64,000 nt of DNA from JAGVPT01 sp964642725 (GCA_964642725.1 CAZXQG010000005.1:1-64000), one strand, 5' to 3'; shown: positions 8,499-17,797, counted from the first letter of the stretch. The notes: generated by a model from the letters alone, not told the origin. Program-made: numbers and translations.

Positions 8499-9392
8499 TT
8501 ATCCTTGATCCTCCCGGTGCGCCCCGGACGTCGTCTCCAGCAGGATGATTGAACCGATCACGAGCGATGCGCCGACAATCTGCAGCGGACCCATCGTCCC
8601 TCCTAAAAAAATAAATTCCGTTGCGATAGCGACAACCGGTTCCAGCGTGCTGGTGATGATTGCGCGCGTCGGAGAAAGATACTGAAGTCCGAAAAAATAA
8701 AACGAATACGGAACCAAGATCGACGTCGTCGAGACGAGAGCGAACACCTTCCAATCGTCAAATGAATATTCTGCCGCAAGAATTGTCTGCGGCGGCTGCA
8801 CCACCAGCCAAAAGAGTGTTGCCGCGCCGAGCGTGAAGACCATCGACGACCATACGGAATACTTCTTGGTCAACGGTTTCCCTGCAAGGTTGAAGATCGC
8901 GTACGAAACCGCCGCCGCGAGCGCGAAGAGTATCCCCTTGTGGTTTCCAACCAATAAACCGTTCAACCCTCCTACCGCCAGGAAAATGCCGGCGGTAGAA
9001 AAGATCAGGGCGAAAAGTTTGAGCCGTGTCATTTTTTCATGCTGAACCACAATGGCGAAGAGCGCGACCATAATCGGCGCGGAATACTGGACGACAATCG
9101 CCGTCGCTACATTCGATTCTTTGATGGCAAAATAATAGAAATAGTTCGACCCCGCTATCCCGCACACTCCGACAAAGAAAATATGCGGCACATCTCTCAT
9201 CTTAAACGTAAGCATTCGCGGGTTGGTGACGAGAAAATAGACTGCGAGCACGACAAACGCAATTGAAACGCGAGTCTGAACGATGATGAGCGGAGGGTAT
9301 TGAATATTAAATAGATGCTTTACTATCGTTGCCGACGCGCCCCACAATGTCGCCGCGATCGCAATAAAAAGATAGCCTTTGAATTGCTTCAT
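8499..9392 (-). CDS. EamA/DMT family transporter
   Basis: A 297-residue inner membrane protein with about ten hydrophobic segments arranged as two EamA repeats, as in the drug/metabolite transporter superfamily. The start at 9392 is used because its ATG overlaps the stop of the upstream TPR gene (ATGA) and begins directly with the first membrane segment; the longer frame to 9491 has an Arg-rich, unconvincing extension. Family members export amino acids or metabolites; the substrate is unknown here. Tightly spaced between the TPR gene and trmH. Confidence 0.88.
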   Translation of the reverse strand: MKQFKGYLFIAIAATLWGASATIVKHLFNIQYPPLIIVQTRVSIAFVVLAVYFLVTNPRMLTFKMRDVPHIFFVGVCGIAGSNYFYYFAIKESNVATAIVVQYSAPIMVALFAIVVQHEKMTRLKLFALIFSTAGIFLAVGGLNGLLVGNHKGILFALAAAVSYAIFNLAGKPLTKKYSVWSSMVFTLGAATLFWLVVQPPQTILAAEYSFDDWKVFALVSTTSILVPYSFYFFGLQYLSPTRAIITSTLEPVVAIATEFIFLGGTMGPLQIVGASLVIGSIILLETTSGAHREDQG

Positions 9393-10060
9393 TGTGGAGG
9401 CGGCTCTCCGGCGTCGTCCGCTTTCATACGGTAGTATTCGGACAGGTCTTCGTCTCCGAGATAATAATAGAGATGCGAAAGGCGGGTGCACAGGTTTTTG
9501 TTCTTCGAAACATTGTCGACCCCTTTCTTCACAAAATCGATCAACGTTTCAAGCGGGGGAATATTGAGGTCGGGGTCGTAACAATCGCTCGCGTCGAGAT
9601 ACGCGTCCGGCACCGAGGGATTGACCAAAGCGGCTTTCTGATAATACATCAGGCTGTGTTCAAAATTGTCTTCCGAAGAGAAAACCGCCGCGAAAACGTT
9701 CGCCATCCACATAAAAACGTCGTACGCGTTATGAGGAAATTCCTTTGCAAGTTTCTCCCCGAACAAAATAATCTCTTCGATGTGAAGTGAATCGTTCCAG
9801 AATAGAAGCCGGTAGAGTTCGACATCGTCAATTTTTTGAACGATTGCAGATTCGAACGCGTCAAAAATCTCGTTGAAATTCGTTGCTGAAGAAAAGCGTT
9901 GCCGTATTTCTTCTCGAGAGAGTTCGGGCATCATTTCCTCAAATTGAGGATTAAAATACGGAGGGTTGTGGTGAAAATCAATACCAAACGAGGTGGGATA
10001 GTGGAGTTCTTTGCGCGCCGCATAGCGAGACCATGGTTTTTCCACGATATCGGAAATCAC
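9389..10060 (-). CDS. TPR-like hypothetical protein
   Basis: A 223-residue soluble, acidic protein without signal peptide. Its second half is alpha-helical with degenerate tetratricopeptide-type repeats (for example around HSLMYYQKAALVNPSVPDAY and CTRLSHLYYYLGDEDLSEYY), so a protein-protein interaction role is likely. No enzyme motif is visible. The start is a GTG at 10060 with no clear ribosome binding site and lies directly against an 8-bp hairpin; an internal start near residue 43 is possible. It is coupled to the downstream EamA gene by a 4-base overlap. Confidence 0.6.
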   Translation of the reverse strand: MISDIVEKPWSRYAARKELHYPTSFGIDFHHNPPYFNPQFEEMMPELSREEIRQRFSSATNFNEIFDAFESAIVQKIDDVELYRLLFWNDSLHIEEIILFGEKLAKEFPHNAYDVFMWMANVFAAVFSSEDNFEHSLMYYQKAALVNPSVPDAYLDASDCYDPDLNIPPLETLIDFVKKGVDNVSKNKNLCTRLSHLYYYLGDEDLSEYYRMKADDAGEPPPQ

Positions 10061-10085
10061 GTTGCTATAGCGAAGTCATAGCAAC
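10061..10085. repeat. 8-bp hairpin between the PLD gene and the TPR gene
   Basis: GTTGCTAT (10061-10068) and ATAGCAAC (10078-10085) form a perfect stem with a 9-base loop. It lies after the stop of the PLD gene and touches the GTG start of the TPR gene. No T-run follows on the minus strand, so it could end or stabilise the upstream message or affect initiation of the next gene. Confidence 0.45.
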
Positions 10086-10102
10086 ACTTCTTGTCTCGGC
10101 TG

Positions 10103-13100
10103 CTACTTCATCAGAACAACTTTCCGAACAGCCGAGAACTTTCCCGCCTGAAGGCGGACAAAATAGATACCGCTCGAAAGCCGGGCGGCATTCCACGCAA
10201 CGGTGTAGATTCCGGGGTTCATTTTTTCATTCACCAGCGTCGCGACTTCTTTCCCGAGGATGTCGTACACCTTCACCGAGACGAATCGAGCATCGACGAT
10301 CGAAAATTGAATTCGCGTGGACGGGTTGAACGGATTGGGATAGTTTTGACGAAGCTCATAACTCGCCGGTGCTTCGGCAGCAGAAGCGTTTACGGAAAGG
10401 AGAATATCGTCGCTCCCTCCGGCATCAACATACCGCTGCTTGAATTCCTGAAGATACAGATTGGCGATGTGTTGGCTGTGAATGATAAGTTCGTTCTCAT
10501 TGTTCGCAGTCTCTGCCGCGCTCGACCAATTATGAGAACCGGTAAGGACAACGCTGTTGAGAGAAAAATCTTCCGCGTCGATGACTGCATATTTGTGGTG
10601 GAGCAGGCCGGTGAGACTCGCGGCTTTGAGAAGTACATCGACGCCGGCATTTTCCAGCGTTGAAAATTCATTTCCCGAATCGGTATTGTTATCCATGACG
10701 ATATGGACTTTCTTTACCGCGCTCTGTTTTTCAATCAAGGTCGCCGCAAGATCATCGCGTGTAAAGGTGTACATGCAGACGTCAATTGACGAGGTGGCAG
10801 CATTCAAGGCCGCATTGATCTTCGATGTCGTCTTGTCCGATGGACTGAAATAGAGCTCCATCGCATATCCGGCGATGGTAAAGCGATGCGGAGTGTTGTC
10901 GGTTTTCCGCGCCCCGAAGCGCGACTCAGATTGGTTCGGGCTGTCTCCGCTGCTTCCCCACATCTCGTTGAACTCAATCGTGTACGCTTCCGCAAGAGAG
11001 CCATCCTGAATCTCAATCATGTTCTGAGCGTCAGCGTTCGTGCCAGGATCGGTTGCATTCCACGATCCTGTAACCACCCAATCAACGCGCGCCGTGTCGC
11101 GGTGGTCGAAAATGTAAAACTTATTGTGCATGAGCCCATTTCCAGCATTGAGGAGGTCGTATGCGTCGTCAATAACCGTAATGCCCGCGTTTCTCAAAGT
11201 ATTCCACGGGGCCGTTGTGATATTATCGTGTTCTCCGATTACGCGAATTTTTACGCCGCGATAATTGTGGGCGGCGATCAACGCCGATGCAATCGTTGCA
11301 CCGACCGTCCCGCTGAAACTATACGCGCACATATCAATAGAATGCTGCGCCTGGCTGATCCGGTACAGGAGAACTTTTGAAAGGTCAACCAGTTGCTTCG
11401 CGCTCTCTGCCTGAGCCACCGAGTAATTGACTGATTTATTAAAAAAGACTCCGATCGAGTCGGTCGAAGTTGAGCCCGTAATAAATATCGCGTCGCTAGT
11501 GGAGTTCGACCCGGACGCATCCGAAACAGTCACCTGATAATGATAGACTGTCGAGGTTGCGAGATACGTCAAGGATATTTCATGCTGAGTCTTACCTGAT
11601 GAGGACATCGAATCTGTGTACGATGTTGTCAATCCGTATTTCACCATAGCATTCGAAGGCGATGAGGTTCTCACGTCAATGACCGCAAAATTTGGCCCGG
11701 TTTCCATTTCGTATGGCGCTTGCGTGAACACCGGTCCAGGCAGGGCAATGATGTCCGCGGGTGTCCGGGGATCAACTTCGTAGTTCGCGGTAAACGGCGC
11801 AGCGACCGGCGTACCCGGCTTGTATTGCTTCAGAATGCCGATGAGATCAAAAGTCCCCGCCGGCGCCGTCCATGTATTCGGCACAAATACAGCCGTAGTA
11901 CCGGTTGCATCGGTAATGCTTCCGTTCGCCGCACTGTACGTAACACCATTGACGCGAACCAGCCTCCCTTCGTTCGGCTCGGTGAAAATGTCGGTGTTGA
12001 ACGTCTCGTTGACATCGTGTGCAGTCACGACAAGCGGTGCGGGAAGAGGATTTCCGCTCGAATTCAAAACATATGTTGTCGTGTCGAGGGAAAGTTCGAC
12101 CAAGCCGTGAAATTGTGTGATAGTCCCGGTAACAGTGACACTATCCCCCATTTGATAATCAAACGAACGGAAAGGATGGTAAACGCATACTCCGCCGGTG
12201 GCGTCCTGGACAAAAATATTCGTATACGCTGCGCTAAAATCTCCGGTGACAATTCCAGATATGGTCGCCGTCGCGCCGATCTGATACGGCGGCACCGGAA
12301 CCCCTTGCACATTATTGATATGAAGGTCGACGATGTGAACGACCTTTATCACCGTTACGGTTACAAGGGAAGCAATCCGAACAGGTGCACCGCCGTTGAG
12401 GCCTGTCTTCACAACGAAAGCTCCGGTCACCGAAGAGTCTGGAGCCGTGAGCGATGCGATGGTAATATTGCATGAATCAGTTTGTGTAATTACTCCTTTG
12501 CCGACAAAGATTGTATCGCCTGAGACAGCAACCGTCCCCGCCGCAATGCCGCTGCCAGAAAGCGAAACGCTTGAAGCTGATTTGGTCCAGGTCCATGCGG
12601 CGGGAAGAATGACTATAACGCTGTCGAGCGTATTCGTTCCATCGCCGGCGATTGATATCGTGAACGAAGAAGTCGATTGGGCATTCACCCTAGCCGGCGA
12701 AATCAGCGCTGTGCCAGTCCCATTCCCTCCGACCGCGAGAGACGGTTCCACCGGGCTGGATGCATTCTGAGGCTGGGGAGCAGACCGCGTGACAAAATCA
12801 TTTGCATTATCGTCGGAATCGTACCCGTTACCAGCCAACTCGTCCGCGCCGCCGACTTCCATTGTCGTTGACGTGGATGTGCTGGTAGCTTTCCTTTCAA
12901 TCGAGGTTGTGTTGCTTGGAGCCGGTGCAGGACCGCTGCCTTCATAACCGTTTGCGCCTGCACCATATCCAACCCTATCAACAATAGAGCCGCTTGCAGG
13001 ATCCGCTCCGCTCAACGCCGTCGTACTGCTGACCAGAGCGACTTTTCCGGCGGTTGAGCTTAACAAGAGAGTCCCTATAAAATCCGGCGTCGGCAAATTT

Positions 13101-13420
13101 ACGCTCCCCCCTGTTCCGGCTGCCTCTTCCACCAGGAAGAAGCCGTGAGGCGCAATGGTTCCCGTCAAATTAGTTACTTGCCACGACGAGGTGCCGATTG
13201 CCGATGCATATTGAACCGACCATCCTGACAAATCTACCGTCGATGATGTCGGATTGTACAATTCTATAAAATCGTTCTTGTATTTTGAGCCGGAATTTCC
13301 TCCTCCACCGTAAATTTCACTCACGACAACGTGATTTGCGGATTGCGCATTTACGGGTTGAACATACGGTTCGATCAAAATTATCCACAATAAAACAATC
13401 CATGCCAACGCAAACTTCAT
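10103..13420 (-). CDS. Secreted lamin-tail / OB-fold / double phospholipase-D protein with T9SS tail
   Basis: A 1105-residue multidomain exported protein. Order: signal peptide (about 1-25); lamin-tail domain (about 28-150, with the NDFIELYNPTSSTVDLSGW pattern); a Ser/Thr-rich immunoglobulin-like middle; a YhcR-type OB-fold (about 375-480); a fibronectin-like segment; and two phospholipase-D half-sites with HxKxxxxD motifs near residues 764 (HNKFYIFD) and 941 (HHKYAVID), each followed by the GS.N segment. It ends with a type IX secretion sorting domain (about 1020-1105, NPFNPST signature). The pairing of lamin-tail, OB-fold and PLD suggests an extracellular or surface nuclease or phosphodiesterase. 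It is monocistronic with its own divergent promoter region. Confidence 0.88.
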   Translation of the reverse strand: MKFALAWIVLLWIILIEPYVQPVNAQSANHVVVSEIYGGGGNSGSKYKNDFIELYNPTSSTVDLSGWSVQYASAIGTSSWQVTNLTGTIAPHGFFLVEEAAGTGGSVNLPTPDFIGTLLLSSTAGKVALVSSTTALSGADPASGSIVDRVGYGAGANGYEGSGPAPAPSNTTSIERKATSTSTSTTMEVGGADELAGNGYDSDDNANDFVTRSAPQPQNASSPVEPSLAVGGNGTGTALISPARVNAQSTSSFTISIAGDGTNTLDSVIVILPAAWTWTKSASSVSLSGSGIAAGTVAVSGDTIFVGKGVITQTDSCNITIASLTAPDSSVTGAFVVKTGLNGGAPVRIASLVTVTVIKVVHIVDLHINNVQGVPVPPYQIGATATISGIVTGDFSAAYTNIFVQDATGGVCVYHPFRSFDYQMGDSVTVTGTITQFHGLVELSLDTTTYVLNSSGNPLPAPLVVTAHDVNETFNTDIFTEPNEGRLVRVNGVTYSAANGSITDATGTTAVFVPNTWTAPAGTFDLIGILKQYKPGTPVAAPFTANYEVDPRTPADIIALPGPVFTQAPYEMETGPNFAVIDVRTSSPSNAMVKYGLTTSYTDSMSSSGKTQHEISLTYLATSTVYHYQVTVSDASGSNSTSDAIFITGSTSTDSIGVFFNKSVNYSVAQAESAKQLVDLSKVLLYRISQAQHSIDMCAYSFSGTVGATIASALIAAHNYRGVKIRVIGEHDNITTAPWNTLRNAGITVIDDAYDLLNAGNGLMHNKFYIFDHRDTARVDWVVTGSWNATDPGTNADAQNMIEIQDGSLAEAYTIEFNEMWGSSGDSPNQSESRFGARKTDNTPHRFTIAGYAMELYFSPSDKTTSKINAALNAATSSIDVCMYTFTRDDLAATLIEKQSAVKKVHIVMDNNTDSGNEFSTLENAGVDVLLKAASLTGLLHHKYAVIDAEDFSLNSVVLTGSHNWSSAAETANNENELIIHSQHIANLYLQEFKQRYVDAGGSDDILLSVNASAAEAPASYELRQNYPNPFNPSTRIQFSIVDARFVSVKVYDILGKEVATLVNEKMNPGIYTVAWNAARLSSGIYFVRLQAGKFSAVRKVVLMK

Positions 13421-13749
13421 GAATGCTCATCCTTTGTGATATAGTCTTTGGAATAGTTTTATTTCTCTTCAATATATAAAACAACATCCCCAAACAAAAC
13501 AGTATTTTAGATGAAGTTCTTTACATCCTTCTGTCGGGTTTCAAAATGCGCGACTCTAAATATTTAAACTGGGCGTGCATTCTCATAAACCAATTACCGC
13601 TTACGCACTTAGAGTGAGATTCTTCGTGCCAGTTTATCGTTGACTTTTGAGGTAGTTTGAGTTATATTTTTAGACTTTTGAATGAACCTTGTGCTGATGG
13701 TTCTCTCTTATGAAAACAAAGAAATGCATATCCGCTTGGAGGTTAATAC
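13421..13749. other. Divergent intergenic region upstream of secD
   Basis: A 329-base AT-rich gap between the leftward PLD gene and rightward secD. It contains the secD promoter candidate at 13640-13668 and a GGAGG ribosome binding site just before the secD GTG. No additional open frame or RNA gene is recognised. Signals for the PLD gene must also lie here but are not obvious. Confidence 0.6.
13640..13668 (+). promoter_or_regulatory. Sigma-70-type promoter of secD
   Basis: TTGACT at 13640-13645 and TATATT at 13663-13668 are separated by exactly 17 bases, about 80 bases before the secD start. The same hexamers and spacing occur upstream of prs. Confidence 0.65.
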
Positions 13750-15633
13750 GTGAAACAGTATCGTGGTAGGCTGATTCTGATTTTGGCGGCGATTGGCCTT
13801 GCCCTCTTTTTTCTCTACCCTACCTTCCAGTCATACAGACTGAACAAACATCTTGAAACTCTCTCCGGCGCCGACAGCGCTGCGTTTCTCCAAACAAATG
13901 AAAAAGAATTCCGCAATGTCCGCGCAAAACGCATCAAAGTAGGCCTCGACCTGCAGGGAGGCGTGCGCGTAGTGCTGGAAGTAAACATTTTGAAGATGTT
14001 TGAAGAGATGGCGAAAAACAAAGACGACCAGTATAACGCGATCGTTGCGGAGATCGAAAAAGAGACGCAACTGAGCGGGGAAAATGTTACCGATATTTTC
14101 AGGCGAAAGTTCGATGAAAAGCAAATCAGGCTGAGCCGCTACTATGGCAATCTGCGGGAAACAAATGACGATATCGTCAAAAAGCTGCGCGACGAATCCG
14201 ACAAAGCCGTCGACCGCGCAATAGAAATTGTCCGCAACCGTGTAGACCAGTACGGCGTTTCCGAGCCTTCCATCCAAAAACAGGGAGCGCGCAGAATAAT
14301 CGTTGAACTCCCGGGCGTTTCCAAAGAAGATGAAGTCCGTCAATTGCTGCAGGGAACGGCGCTCCTCGAGTTCAAATTGATGAAAGACCCGGACATCATC
14401 TACAAAACAATGGAAGCGGTCGACAAATATCTTGCCTCGCAGGGCTTCACCGACACGGCCTCTTCGCGGGTTTCCAAAGACACTGCCAAGCAGCAGGTTG
14501 ACGCACTCTCCGCACTTACACAGACGGATTCTACAAAATCCATTCTCCCCGGAGAAAAAAATCCGGAACAATTCGCGAAGGAGCACCCGTTCTTCTCACT
14601 CGTGCGCCCGAATCAGAAAGGGACGGGAGAGGGATATGCTTCGGAGAATGACCGCGCAAAAGTTGACCGTATTCTCAACCGGCCCGATGTGCAGAAATTA
14701 CTTCCAAGCGACATGGAATTTTATTGGATGTCAAAGCCGAGTTTCACGAGCGAAGCAGTAAAGTTCTACGGCTTGATGGGCTTAAAGAAAACGCCCGAAC
14801 TGACCGGCGGCGTCATCGTCGACGCGCGCGCAACGATCGACCCGAATTTCAACCAGCCGATTGTTACCATGAACATGAACAGCGAGGGCGCGCGCGATTG
14901 GGCGAGAATCACCGGTGCGAACGTTAATAAACGGATGGCCATCGTTCTCGACAACGCAGTCTTTTCTGCACCCGTCATTCGCGGGAAGATCACCGGCGGC
15001 CGATCCGAGATTGAAGGGATGGAAAACATTGACGAGGCGCGATTGCTGGAAATCGTCCTTAAAGCCGGCGCTCTTCCGGCACCGGTTGACATCATCGAAC
15101 AGCGGAGCGTTGGTCCGTCACTCGGCGAAGACTCGGTCCGTGCCGGCATCAATTCATTCACGTATGCGCTCATCATTACCGTCCTGTTCATGATTTTTTA
15201 TTACCGGACGGGCGGACTGGTGGCAAACACCGCCCTCTTTATCAACGTCCTATTCGTTTTCGCGACGCTCGCGGCGTTCGGCGGGACCTTAACGCTCCCC
15301 GGAATTGCCGGCATTGTGCTCACGATTGGTATGGCGGTTGATACGAACGTTCTTATTTATGAAAGAATTCGCGAAGAGATGACGACGGGAAAAACGCTGA
15401 GTGCGGCGATCTCTGCCGGATACTCGAAAGCGTTCAGCGCCATTTTCGATTCGCACATCACGACGTTTTTCAGCGGCGTTGTCCTCTTTCAATTCGGGAC
15501 AGGTCCGGTCCAGGGATTTGCTCTCACGGTCATGATGGGAACGGCGGCAAACTTATTCACCGGCATCATTATTACGCGCGTCATCTTCAATTTCATGACA
15601 TCGCGCTCAACTTCCACCATTAATTTTGGTTAA
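13750..15633 (+). CDS. secD: Protein translocase subunit SecD
   Basis: SecD, the larger half of the SecDF complex that uses the proton gradient to complete protein export across the inner membrane. The 627-residue protein has an N-terminal membrane segment, the conserved LDLQGGVRVVLEV block (about residues 67-79), a long periplasmic P1 region and a C-terminal bundle of five membrane helices with the conserved AVDTNVLIYERIREE block in the RND core. The start is a GTG with GGAGG a few bases upstream. secF follows after 23 bases, forming the usual operon. Confidence 0.97.
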   Translation: MKQYRGRLILILAAIGLALFFLYPTFQSYRLNKHLETLSGADSAAFLQTNEKEFRNVRAKRIKVGLDLQGGVRVVLEVNILKMFEEMAKNKDDQYNAIVAEIEKETQLSGENVTDIFRRKFDEKQIRLSRYYGNLRETNDDIVKKLRDESDKAVDRAIEIVRNRVDQYGVSEPSIQKQGARRIIVELPGVSKEDEVRQLLQGTALLEFKLMKDPDIIYKTMEAVDKYLASQGFTDTASSRVSKDTAKQQVDALSALTQTDSTKSILPGEKNPEQFAKEHPFFSLVRPNQKGTGEGYASENDRAKVDRILNRPDVQKLLPSDMEFYWMSKPSFTSEAVKFYGLMGLKKTPELTGGVIVDARATIDPNFNQPIVTMNMNSEGARDWARITGANVNKRMAIVLDNAVFSAPVIRGKITGGRSEIEGMENIDEARLLEIVLKAGALPAPVDIIEQRSVGPSLGEDSVRAGINSFTYALIITVLFMIFYYRTGGLVANTALFINVLFVFATLAAFGGTLTLPGIAGIVLTIGMAVDTNVLIYERIREEMTTGKTLSAAISAGYSKAFSAIFDSHITTFFSGVVLFQFGTGPVQGFALTVMMGTAANLFTGIIITRVIFNFMTSRSTSTINFG

Positions 15634-15656
15634 ACACTCGACTCGGAGTTTTTTTC

Positions 15657-16577
15657 ATGAGGTTATTTAAGAAAACAAATATTGATTTTATGGGAAAGCG
15701 GAAGATTTGGTATTCGCTTTCGGGGTTAACGCTCTTCATCGGCATCATAGCGATTATCTTCAAACCGGTGAATTACAGCATCGACTTCATCTCCGGGACG
15801 GAGATTCTCGTCCGATTTCAAACACCCCCTTCCATCAACGAAGTCCGCGCAACCATGGACAAGGTCGGCCTGCCGGGGACGGAAATAAAGACATTTGGCG
15901 CCTCCACCGATGTTCTCATCCGGACATCGGCGCAACAGGATTCCACAATTGCAGACAGAATTCGGTCGGGGTTGTCGGCACAATTCAGGGATAACAAGTT
16001 TGAAGTCCTTCGTAAAGAAAAAATAGAACCAAAAATAGGGGCCGAACTTCGAAGGAACGCGGTTTATGCTGTCCTGGCCGTGCTCGTCATCATCCTCATT
16101 TATATCGGATTCCGGTTTAAATTCATCTATGGTGTCGCGGCGGTCGTTGCGCTCTTTCATGATGTGCTGCTTACCTTGGGGTTGGTGATATTATTTAACG
16201 GTGTTTCATCCCATTTGAATCTTGAGATTTCTCAAAACCTCATGGCGGCATTCCTGACTCTTATCGGATTTTCAACGAGCGATACCGTCATCGTTTTCGA
16301 TCGTATCCGGGAAAATTTGAAGATCTACAGAAGCGAAAGCCTGTTTACGGTAATGAATAAATCGATCAATGAAACATTGAGCCGGACAGTCATTACGAGC
16401 GGCACGGTGATTATGGTGTTGGTGGTATTGATTATTTTCGGAGGTGAGGTAAATCGTGGATTTGCGTTTACGTTTCTGATCGGGACGATTACCGGGACGT
16501 ATTCATCGATTTACGTCGCGAGTGCCATCGTTCTTGACTATACACGATACAAGAATCTCAAAGCCCATCAGGTCTAA
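15657..16577 (+). CDS. secF: Protein translocase subunit SecF
   Basis: SecF, partner of SecD in the SecDF export motor. The 306-residue protein has six membrane segments, the N-terminal IDFISGTEI region and the conserved block GFSTSDTVIVFDRIREN. Size and order of elements are normal. It is cotranscribed with secD and followed at once by a stem-loop with a T-run. Confidence 0.97.
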   Translation: MRLFKKTNIDFMGKRKIWYSLSGLTLFIGIIAIIFKPVNYSIDFISGTEILVRFQTPPSINEVRATMDKVGLPGTEIKTFGASTDVLIRTSAQQDSTIADRIRSGLSAQFRDNKFEVLRKEKIEPKIGAELRRNAVYAVLAVLVIILIYIGFRFKFIYGVAAVVALFHDVLLTLGLVILFNGVSSHLNLEISQNLMAAFLTLIGFSTSDTVIVFDRIRENLKIYRSESLFTVMNKSINETLSRTVITSGTVIMVLVVLIIFGGEVNRGFAFTFLIGTITGTYSSIYVASAIVLDYTRYKNLKAHQV

Positions 16578-16581
16578 TGAG

Positions 16582-16606
16582 GACGGCGATCGTTGCCGTC
16601 TTTTCT
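16582..16606 (+). terminator. Intrinsic terminator-like hairpin after secF
   Basis: GACGGC (16582-16587) pairs with GCCGTC (16595-16600), followed by TTTTCTT. It lies between secF and the STAS gene, which begins only about 16 bases later. Expression of the STAS gene from the secDF promoter would therefore need read-through. Confidence 0.6.
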
Positions 16607-16622
16607 TAGGGAGATCCGACTA

Positions 16623-16958
16623 ATGAAATTCACATCGAAAGAAATCGCAGGGGTTACCGTAATCACGCTGGAAGGAAATGTTCTTGGCGGCCCCGATGCG
16701 ACGGAATTAAACAACACGCTTCACAAGTTTATTGACGCAAAGAAAAAGAAGATCGTTGTCGACCTGAAAGGCGTTTCCTCGATGAACAGTTCCGGGCTCG
16801 GCATGCTTATCGGCGGCGTTACCACAATGCGCAACGTCAAAGGCGACCTTAAACTCGCGGGCGCTTCAGAAAAGATCCTCAAACTTCTGCAGGTAACAAA
16901 GCTGCTTTCCGTCTTCGAACATTTCGATACGACAAAGAAAGCGGTTGAAAGCTTCTGA
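16623..16958 (+). CDS. STAS-domain anti-sigma factor antagonist
   Basis: A 111-residue single-domain STAS protein of the SpoIIAA/RsbV type. Residues 1-40 give the strand pattern (ITLEGNVLGGPDA) and the phosphorylatable Ser lies in the MNSSGLGML loop near residue 58. Such proteins release a sigma factor or other target by binding an RsbW-type kinase, which inactivates them by phosphorylation. No kinase is adjacent; a kinase and two SpoIIE phosphatases lie at 39.5-44.3 kb in this window. AGGGAG at 16608-16613 supports the ATG at 16623 over an upstream TTG at 16593 that falls inside the hairpin. Confidence 0.9.
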   Translation: MKFTSKEIAGVTVITLEGNVLGGPDATELNNTLHKFIDAKKKKIVVDLKGVSSMNSSGLGMLIGGVTTMRNVKGDLKLAGASEKILKLLQVTKLLSVFEHFDTTKKAVESF

Positions 16959-16975
16959 ATATTTTCCTAATTACG

Positions 16976-17010
16976 AAAAAGGCGCCTTGTCAATACAAGA
17001 CGCCTTTTCT
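16976..17010. terminator. Bidirectional intrinsic terminator
   Basis: A stem of AAAAGGCG plus CTTG with CAAG plus CGCCTTTT (arms about 16977-16989 and 16996-17008, one internal C/A mismatch, 6-base loop). It has T-runs on both strands and serves the STAS gene on the plus strand and the alr-to-rpiB operon on the minus strand. Confidence 0.85.
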
Positions 17011-17099
17011 ATTTTGGACCGTCTGCGATCTGCGAAAAATATGCATCTTCCGAGAAATCACGGCATTTTCGCGCAACGTCTCCGTCGACACCGGGAGTT

Positions 17100-17777
17100 T
17101 TACTTCGTAAATTTCTTTTCTACATCCGATATTTTATCGACACGCTTTTTATGCCTCCCGCCGCCAAACCAGGTTTCCAGCCACACTTTGACGATGGATT
17201 TGATAAGTTCTATTCCAAGCACTTTTGCCCCGAGGGTAAGAACGTTGGCGTCATTATGTTCCCGGCTGCTCTGAGCAACGAATTCGTTGAAACAGGCAGC
17301 AGCCCGTATCCCTGGAAGTTTATTGCACACAATGGATGAGGCTACTCCCGTTGCATCAATCATGATTCCCCGCCATGCTTCCCCCTTCGCTACAATTCGA
17401 GCAACCGCGTAAGCGTAATCAGGATAATCACAGGCATCTTCTGAATTTGTCCCAACGTCCAGGATCCGGAATCCAAGGTCTTCAAGGTATTTCTTCAGCA
17501 GCTCTTTCGTTTGAAAGCCGCCGTGGTCGCTGCCGATAACAATTAACTTCGAACCAACTTTCGACGAAGAAATCGTCGCGGCCCTGTAGGATTCCGAAGA
17601 CGGTGACGGCTTCGGCCCGTCCGATGCTTCCTTTGTATCGATGAAATGTACTTTCAGTTCCTTTGCTTTGTCTTTCGCAGAGGGAGTGACAATGGTATTC
17701 CTGTCGGCGAAGATGCTCGTCTTCCCTTCTTTAACCGCTTTTACAATATCGCGTTCTGTGAGAACTGTTTTCGCCAT
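17100..17777 (-). CDS. RpiB/LacAB-like sugar isomerase with extra N-terminal domain
   Basis: A 225-residue protein. Residues 76-222 match the RpiB/LacAB sugar-phosphate isomerase fold (SDHGG at 83-87, the CNKLPGIRAA block at 151-160, REHNDANVL at 172-180). At the site of the catalytic Cys of canonical RpiB (CGTG) this protein has Asp141 in DATG. Residues 1-48 are an added small domain with a TPSAKDKAKEL motif, like the N-terminal segment of EutT-type proteins, followed by a Ser-rich linker. Ribose-5-phosphate isomerase activity is therefore not certain. ATG 17777 is chosen over 17825, which would run into rlpA. Last gene of the alr operon. Confidence 0.78.
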   Translation of the reverse strand: MAKTVLTERDIVKAVKEGKTSIFADRNTIVTPSAKDKAKELKVHFIDTKEASDGPKPSPSSESYRAATISSSKVGSKLIVIGSDHGGFQTKELLKKYLEDLGFRILDVGTNSEDACDYPDYAYAVARIVAKGEAWRGIMIDATGVASSIVCNKLPGIRAAACFNEFVAQSSREHNDANVLTLGAKVLGIELIKSIVKVWLETWFGGGRHKKRVDKISDVEKKFTK

Positions 17778-17797
17778 GGCTGGAAATTTCTTCTTAA

